In this document: in pieces, positions 7,679 through 11,309 of the stretch
Layout of the letters: the number at the start of each line of letters is the position of its first letter
Numbering within the stretch: position 1 is the first letter of the stretch
Position numbers and translations under genes: made by a program
Notes under the pieces: generated by a model
Seen by the model: the letters and a program-made list of their open reading frames with translations, nothing else
Told to the model about the DNA's origin: nothing
Databases searched by the model: none
Assembly: GCA_937941715.1 (NCBI GenBank)
Contig: CALDGX010000176.1
Location: 1 to 11,309, forward strand
Direction: 5' to 3'
Origin: an uncultured Chloracidobacterium sp.
Lineage (GTDB): Bacteria; Acidobacteriota; Blastocatellia; Pyrinomonadales; Pyrinomonadaceae
Length of the DNA: 11,309 bases

Positions 7679-9784
7679 ATGAATAAGATACTGATCAGAG
7701 TCCTCCAAGCGGTAGCGTTATTGTCCGTTTTGTCCTTGTCGATCGTCGCACAGCAGGTCAAGCGGGCGCCTTTTGACGTAACCAATTACGTTATGGACGT
7801 GTCGCTGACACCGGCCGAGCGAAAGATCAATGCCGTCGTCGACGTCACGTTCACGCCGCTCGAAGACACACGCAGCATCACGTTCGAGCTCAACGGTTCG
7901 CTCAAGGTCGACACGATCACGCGTATCGGCGGTGCCGTGCCAATGGCCGACCCGGCCGCAAAGCCCGGCGCCAGGCCCACGCCCAAACCGGCGGTCAAGC
8001 CCGCGGCGGCTCCCGGACTGACCTTTGTTCAGGATCAGGCAGGCGTCGCCGACATCGGGCCGAATGTCCGCATCGACCTCGGCGATACGGCCGTCAAGGG
8101 TGTGCCGGTCACGCTGCGGTTCAAATACAGCGGCATTCTCGAACTGCCGGCGGGCGGGCCGCTTTTGACAAAACGGCTGGCGTATATCGGCGGAGATCAG
8201 GGCTATCTGATGTATGCCGCACGCTGGTTCCCGTTTCACGATTACGCCGCGGATCTCGCCACGTCCGACATCTCGATCTCGCTGCCGGCGGGCCTGACGC
8301 CGATCGGCTACAGCGATTCGCCGGTCGCCCCGAGCGGCGGCAAATATCGCTATGTCCAGTCGCGGCCGTCGCTGGTCGGCAATTTTGCGTACGGCAAGTA
8401 CCAGACCAAATCGCTCAGATACGGCGACTATGAACTCCAGTTCTTTACCCGCAGCGGCAACAACGAGCTGATCGCGCGCTACGGCGAGACACTCGGCTCG
8501 GCACTGCAGTTTTACTCAAAGAGTTTCGGGGCGGCCGACACCGCTAAAAAGCTCAATGTCGTTCAGATCGACGACGACAGTCTCGATTTCTATTCGGCGC
8601 AGGGTATGCTGTTCATCGCCAACCGCCAGTTCGAAGAGGGCCGCGACGTCACGGTCGCCCGGCTTCAGCGCGAGGCGGCATTTCAATGGTGGGGATTGAC
8701 CGTCGGGCTCAAGTCATTTGACGACGTCTGGCTGTCGCAGGGACTGGCCGAGTACAGCGCCGTCAGCCTGCGTGAAAGTACGACCGATGCCGCCAAGCTC
8801 GAGGACTTTCGCCGCGAACTTCTCGAAAAGGCGCTGACGTTTGAACAGACCGCGTCGCTGCTGCGTACTCCGGCCAATCTCGACGATCAGTCGATCGCCT
8901 ATCAGTACATCATGTACGGCAAGGGAGCTCTCGTTTTCAAACTGCTCCGCGACACGCTCGGTGCGGCCAAGTTCGATCAGCTGCTGAAAACGTATCTTGC
9001 CGAATTTCGCGGCAAGAGCGCGTCGATCGACGATCTCGAAAAGCTGGCGACGCGTATCGCCGGCCAGCCGATGCGCTACTTTTTCGCCCGCTGGGTCGAG
9101 GGCACCGGCGTACCCGAGTTTAACGCCGACTATCAGATCATCAGGACCCGCGGCGGCAAATTCATAACCCGCGGGACCGTTTCCCAAAACTATGACAATC
9201 TGCGGCTGCCGCTCGAACTGCAGCTGCGTTCCGAGGGCGACGCCCAACCGCAGACGATCACCGTCAACGTCGAAGATTCGAGTGCCGACTTTAATATCGA
9301 ATCGACCGGCAAACCGCTGGCCGTGATCATCGACCCCAACTTTAAGCTGCTGCGGATCTCATCTGACCTTCGCACCTCGTCGATCGCCCGCCGCGGCATC
9401 GAGCAGTTTAAGGAAGGCAACTATGTCGAGGCCCAGGCCCAGTTTGAGGCCGCACTCAAACTCGACCGTTCAAACGCCTGGATCTATTACCACCTCGGCC
9501 TCCTGTACCTCGAACAGCGCAACTACGACCTCGCGATCGACAACTTTAAGGCCGCCCGCGACCTCGGCAACCAGGGTTCGGCCCGCCCGGCGTGGCTCCA
9601 TGTCTGGTCCGAGATCAAAATGGGCAATGCCTACGACGCCAAGGGCGACCGGACACGAGCCGTCGGTGCGTACAAACGGGCCGAGACCATCGGCGACAAC
9701 TATGACAATGCCCAGGACGCCGTAAAACGCTATATGGGAACGCCGTTCGACCCGAAGGACAAACAGACGAACGCGATCAAATAG
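7679..9784 (+). CDS. Exported M1-aminopeptidase-like protein with TPR tail, zinc site lost
   Basis: From the ATG the protein has 701 residues. A signal peptide (MNKILIRVLQAVALLSVLSLSIVA, cleavage before QQ) sends it to the periplasm. The N-terminal beta domain (about 30-260) carries a Pro/Ala/Lys-rich insert (91-113). The M1-like helical domain (about 260-480) keeps FQWWG, WLSQGLAEY and YGKGALVFKLLRDTLG, but the zinc motif HExxH-18-E reads REAAF (331-335) with Gln354 at exactly the expected spacing. All three metal ligands are replaced, and the usual G-x-M-E-N exopeptidase motif is not visible. A beta domain (about 483-560) and about two to three TPRs (573-675) follow. It is thus probably a non-catalytic binding or scaffold protein. 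An in-frame GTG at 7664 is an alternative start; neither start has a clear ribosome binding site. A terminator follows 26 bases after the stop. Confidence 0.85.
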   Translation: MNKILIRVLQAVALLSVLSLSIVAQQVKRAPFDVTNYVMDVSLTPAERKINAVVDVTFTPLEDTRSITFELNGSLKVDTITRIGGAVPMADPAAKPGARPTPKPAVKPAAAPGLTFVQDQAGVADIGPNVRIDLGDTAVKGVPVTLRFKYSGILELPAGGPLLTKRLAYIGGDQGYLMYAARWFPFHDYAADLATSDISISLPAGLTPIGYSDSPVAPSGGKYRYVQSRPSLVGNFAYGKYQTKSLRYGDYELQFFTRSGNNELIARYGETLGSALQFYSKSFGAADTAKKLNVVQIDDDSLDFYSAQGMLFIANRQFEEGRDVTVARLQREAAFQWWGLTVGLKSFDDVWLSQGLAEYSAVSLRESTTDAAKLEDFRRELLEKALTFEQTASLLRTPANLDDQSIAYQYIMYGKGALVFKLLRDTLGAAKFDQLLKTYLAEFRGKSASIDDLEKLATRIAGQPMRYFFARWVEGTGVPEFNADYQIIRTRGGKFITRGTVSQNYDNLRLPLELQLRSEGDAQPQTITVNVEDSSADFNIESTGKPLAVIIDPNFKLLRISSDLRTSSIARRGIEQFKEGNYVEAQAQFEAALKLDRSNAWIYYHLGLLYLEQRNYDLAIDNFKAARDLGNQGSARPAWLHVWSEIKMGNAYDAKGDRTRAVGAYKRAETIGDNYDNAQDAVKRYMGTPFDPKDKQTNAIK

Positions 9785-9810
9785 GTTGGCAATAGATCGG
9801 CAAGAAGAAC

Positions 9811-9844
9811 GGCCGCTGGCACTCTGCCGGCGGCCTCGTTTTTT
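9811..9844 (+). terminator. Rho-independent terminator after the M1-like gene
   Basis: GGCCGCTGGC (9811-9820), loop ACTCT, then GCCGGCGGCC (9826-9835) form a 10-pair stem with one G-U pair, followed by TCG and six T. It closes the plus-strand cluster 26 bases after its last stop. Confidence 0.9.
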
Positions 9845-9864
9845 GGTCCGTTCGCCGGGGCCGA

Positions 9865-10236
9865 ACCGCCCCCGCAAAACACCGCCGCACTCGTCGCCGC
9901 AGGATCAGGCTCTACGACCTCGACAAGCCGTCCGTAAGCATCATTTCGTATCCAACGCTCACGTCCCCAAGCATCAGCCGTCAAGATCGTATCGCCGCTA
10001 TTTGACGAAGCCGAACTTGGTTGCGTGGGACTGTAATTCATCGTCCTCGTACTGCCGTCAGGAGCCGTCTGCGTCGTCGCACGACCGAGATAGTCATACG
10101 CGATCTCCGACCAATCACTCGGCGAACTGCCCGTGTCTTACGGCCTAGAAACCTTCCATTGGCGTCCCATTACATCATATTTAATGCTCGTCGCATTGTG
10201 ATTAGAGGTCCCCGCCTGATAGATCGATTTCATAGA
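9865..10236 (-). pseudogene. Displaced RHS/YD-repeat core fragment with in-frame stop
   Basis: Read on the minus strand, one frame gives clear YD-repeat sequence: IKYDVMGRQWKVSRP, a TAA stop (10140-10138), then DWSEIAYDYLGRATTQTAPDG, STRTMNYSPTQPSS, and TADAWGRERWIRNDAYGRL followed by VEVVEPDP. Reading resumes in the same frame after the stop, so the stop looks like a point change, probably from a tyrosine codon (SRP-Y-D). Repeat-like sequence fades at about 9865, twenty bases from the terminator of the neighbouring gene; the open frame runs on into antisense of that gene without family sequence. The other end lies just beyond the stop of the TPR-like lipoprotein gene. Both ends of a normal RHS protein are missing, so this is a remnant or orphan core piece, not a gene. 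Boundaries are approximate. Confidence 0.75.
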
Positions 10237-10241
10237 AATAC

Positions 10242-10784
10242 CTAAAGCCTTTTCGATCGTTCGTCGAGACTTTTTGCTTCGTCAAAAAACCCGCTAAGTT
10301 CCATCAAAACAGAAAACTCTTTAAGCCTAATCTTCAAAGTCAAAGGCGGTTCTATTCGATCTGGCTTACTTTCCAGTTCAGAAATATATTTCAACGCTTG
10401 CTCCGGGTTAGCAGCATCAATATAGTAACGCACTACTTGATCGCAAAGTCTATCTAGACCGTTACAGGTGGCCTCATTAAAACACAAATTCCAAGCGTCA
10501 ATAAGTATCGGTTCTGCCTCTTTCTGACGACCATTGATGACCTTCATCAAAGCCAAGTTCCGTCGCGCTGCCACTCGACCGTCTAGCCACTTACCAGCGT
10601 CAGCAATTCTTATCGCATTGCTGTAATGCAGCTCGGCAGAATCGTAGTCAGCCGCGATCTCGAACTTTTCAGCTTTCGAAACTTCTTCGCGATAGGTCGT
10701 AAGTGTTTGGTAATCATCCGAAAAGCAACCAGTCATCAGCATAACAAAAATGCTAATAACCCAAACTTTTTTTGGTGTCATCAT
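10242..10784 (-). CDS. TPR-like lipoprotein, candidate immunity partner of the upstream tip
   Basis: A 180-residue protein with a signal peptide (basic MMTPKK, hydrophobic 7-17) and lipobox-like LMTGC, so Cys20 is probably lipidated. The rest is all helical, with tetratricopeptide-like pairs around 43-62 (AADYDSAELHYSNAIRIAD), 71-97, 119-138 and 153-177. Three further cysteines (101, 107, 114) sit in one loop. No specific family is recognised. Its ATG overlaps the stop of the gene upstream (ATGA, 10784-10781), indicating coupled translation; a second ATG at 10781 is also possible. The position directly after an RHS-like C-terminal tip and before a displaced RHS core fragment is where immunity genes sit, and a lipoprotein immunity would imply an envelope target. 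That role is inferred. Its DNA is noticeably more AT-rich than the genes to the left (24 G/C in 60 bases at 10381-10440, against 34 in 60 at 9481-9540). Confidence 0.75.
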   Translation of the reverse strand: MMTPKKVWVISIFVMLMTGCFSDDYQTLTTYREEVSKAEKFEIAADYDSAELHYSNAIRIADAGKWLDGRVAARRNLALMKVINGRQKEAEPILIDAWNLCFNEATCNGLDRLCDQVVRYYIDAANPEQALKYISELESKPDRIEPPLTLKIRLKEFSVLMELSGFFDEAKSLDERSKRL

Positions 10785-11309
10785 AGTCCTAGTTTATCTG
10801 CTCGCCCTTCGCAAATTTCTCGATCATCGCTAGTTATTTTCTTTGCGTTAGAAAGGTCTCTTCTATAATTTGCACTCCCGGAAGTACCTTCGATTGCTCC
10901 TTGAACCAATAGTGCCGACCCAGACCCTATAGGTCCGCCTGTAAGCGGATTGACTATGCCAATAAACGCAACGACTCCCGCAGTGTTCTTGTCTCGTTTA
11001 ATCTCTTCGGGAATCAAATCCTTTACTTGGATTGGTCCTAACGATGCAGGATTCATCGCCCATAGCAAGTTTGTATCCATTTCTAGATTCCGCTTCGTGT
11101 TCAATTCTGCCACTCGTTGGGAGATTCTGGTGTTGAAACACTCCCTTAAAAATGCAGGCCGTTTGTTCGGCTTTCCTGGGCCGGGACCTTGTGGAGTGCC
11201 ACCTCCACCACCGCCGCCTTCTTGAGGTTCGGGAAGCACGGGGTCAGGAAGCACGGGGTCAGGCATGCGATATTGCGATTCTCTGCTCGGAGTCTGACCG
11301 TTCAGTGTT
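10781..11309 (-). CDS. C-terminal tip of a large, probably RHS-type protein (5' part outside window)
   Basis: The frame is open to the right edge (TLNGQTPSRESQYR precedes the first internal Met), so the Met at 11266 is probably not the true start. From that Met: a Pro-rich hinge (PDPVLPDPVLPEP, 2-14), seven glycines (17-23), a Pro/Gly/Lys stretch to 36, then a unique globular tip of about 125 residues. The tip has a charged helical part (37-94, with RECFNTRISQRVAELNTKR), a Gly-rich hydrophobic part (95-125, AGVVAFIGIVNPLTGG and on) and a charged end (SDDREICEGRADKLGL). No nuclease, ADP-ribosyltransferase or other toxin motif is evident. A repeat-rich core is expected upstream but not seen; its RHS identity is inferred from the hinge-plus-tip layout, the coupled small gene and the RHS core remnant just downstream. 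A standalone small protein is the alternative. Confidence 0.6.
   Translation of the reverse strand, partial: TLNGQTPSRESQYRMPDPVLPDPVLPEPQEGGGGGGGTPQGPGPGKPNKRPAFLRECFNTRISQRVAELNTKRNLEMDTNLLWAMNPASLGPIQVKDLIPEEIKRDKNTAGVVAFIGIVNPLTGGPIGSGSALLVQGAIEGTSGSANYRRDLSNAKKITSDDREICEGRADKLGL
11232..11261. repeat. Two tandem 15-base repeats encoding PDPVL
   Basis: GGAAGCACGGGGTCA occurs twice in perfect tandem (11232-11246 and 11247-11261). On the minus strand each unit encodes five residues of the Pro-rich hinge (PDPVL register), so copy-number change would keep the frame and alter hinge length. Confidence 0.85.

Noticed and set aside
7718..8239. Long open frame (173 codons) antisense to the M1-like gene
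   Set aside because: It lies inside a well-supported gene, its protein is rich in Arg, Asp and Gly with no domain pattern, and such frames arise from GC-rich codon bias.
8714..9247. Long open frame (177 codons) antisense to the M1-like gene
   Set aside because: Same reason: a codon-bias shadow with no ribosome binding site or recognisable fold.
9730..10041. Minus-strand 103-codon frame taken as a complete gene
   Set aside because: The first part is RHS core sequence continuing from upstream of the ATG, and the last part is antisense to the terminator and M1-like gene, so it is a piece of a remnant and not a gene.
9786..10148. Plus-strand open frame of 120 codons right of the M1-like gene
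   Set aside because: It covers the terminator and is antisense to clear RHS/YD-repeat sequence; the protein is low-complexity Arg/Pro/Ser.

Overview
The window looks like chromosome of an Acidobacteriota-type bacterium, probably close to Blastocatellia/Pyrinomonadaceae. This is inferred from the gene mix (AttH-type lipocalin with an FtsX transporter, CehA/McbA-like PHP proteins, M1-like proteins with TPRs, RHS/YD-repeat loci) and fairly high GC, not from a marker gene. No tRNA, rRNA, CRISPR array or insertion sequence was seen.

Left part (1-5157). A minus-strand gene enters from the left edge, with only its first 28 codons in the window. It is divergent from a small SRPBCC-fold ligand-binding protein (223-675). 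That gene meets tail-to-tail, with a 4-base overlap, a minus-strand operon transcribed from about 5150 down to 672: ABC ATPase, then an 852-residue double-module FtsX/MacB-type permease, then an AttH/CrtC-type lipocalin protein. Both junctions are ATGA overlaps. The set matches the AttEFGH-type transporter layout, with one long permease chain in place of two shorter ones.

Middle part (5319-9844). Divergent from the transporter is a plus-strand cluster: a lipoprotein with a LolA-like domain, a Dabb-family alpha/beta-barrel protein, a membrane-anchored PHP-domain metallohydrolase, and an exported M1-aminopeptidase-like protein with C-terminal TPRs. The last protein has the M1 scaffold but has lost all three zinc ligands, so it is probably a pseudoenzyme. 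A strong intrinsic terminator ends the cluster. The transporter and the LolA-like lipoprotein may share work in lipid or lipoprotein traffic to the outer membrane.

Right part (9845-11309). This looks like a different kind of DNA. The minus strand carries, in transcription order, the C-terminal end of a large protein entering from the right edge (Pro/Gly-rich hinge and a unique tip), a translationally coupled TPR-like lipoprotein, and a broken piece of RHS/YD-repeat core with an in-frame stop. The order tip, small coupled gene, displaced core fragment is what RHS polymorphic-toxin loci leave after C-terminal exchange. I therefore propose a toxin-tip and lipoprotein-immunity pair here, with an orphan core scar beside it. 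The tip and its partner are visibly more AT-rich than the rest. This is the most interesting part of the window.
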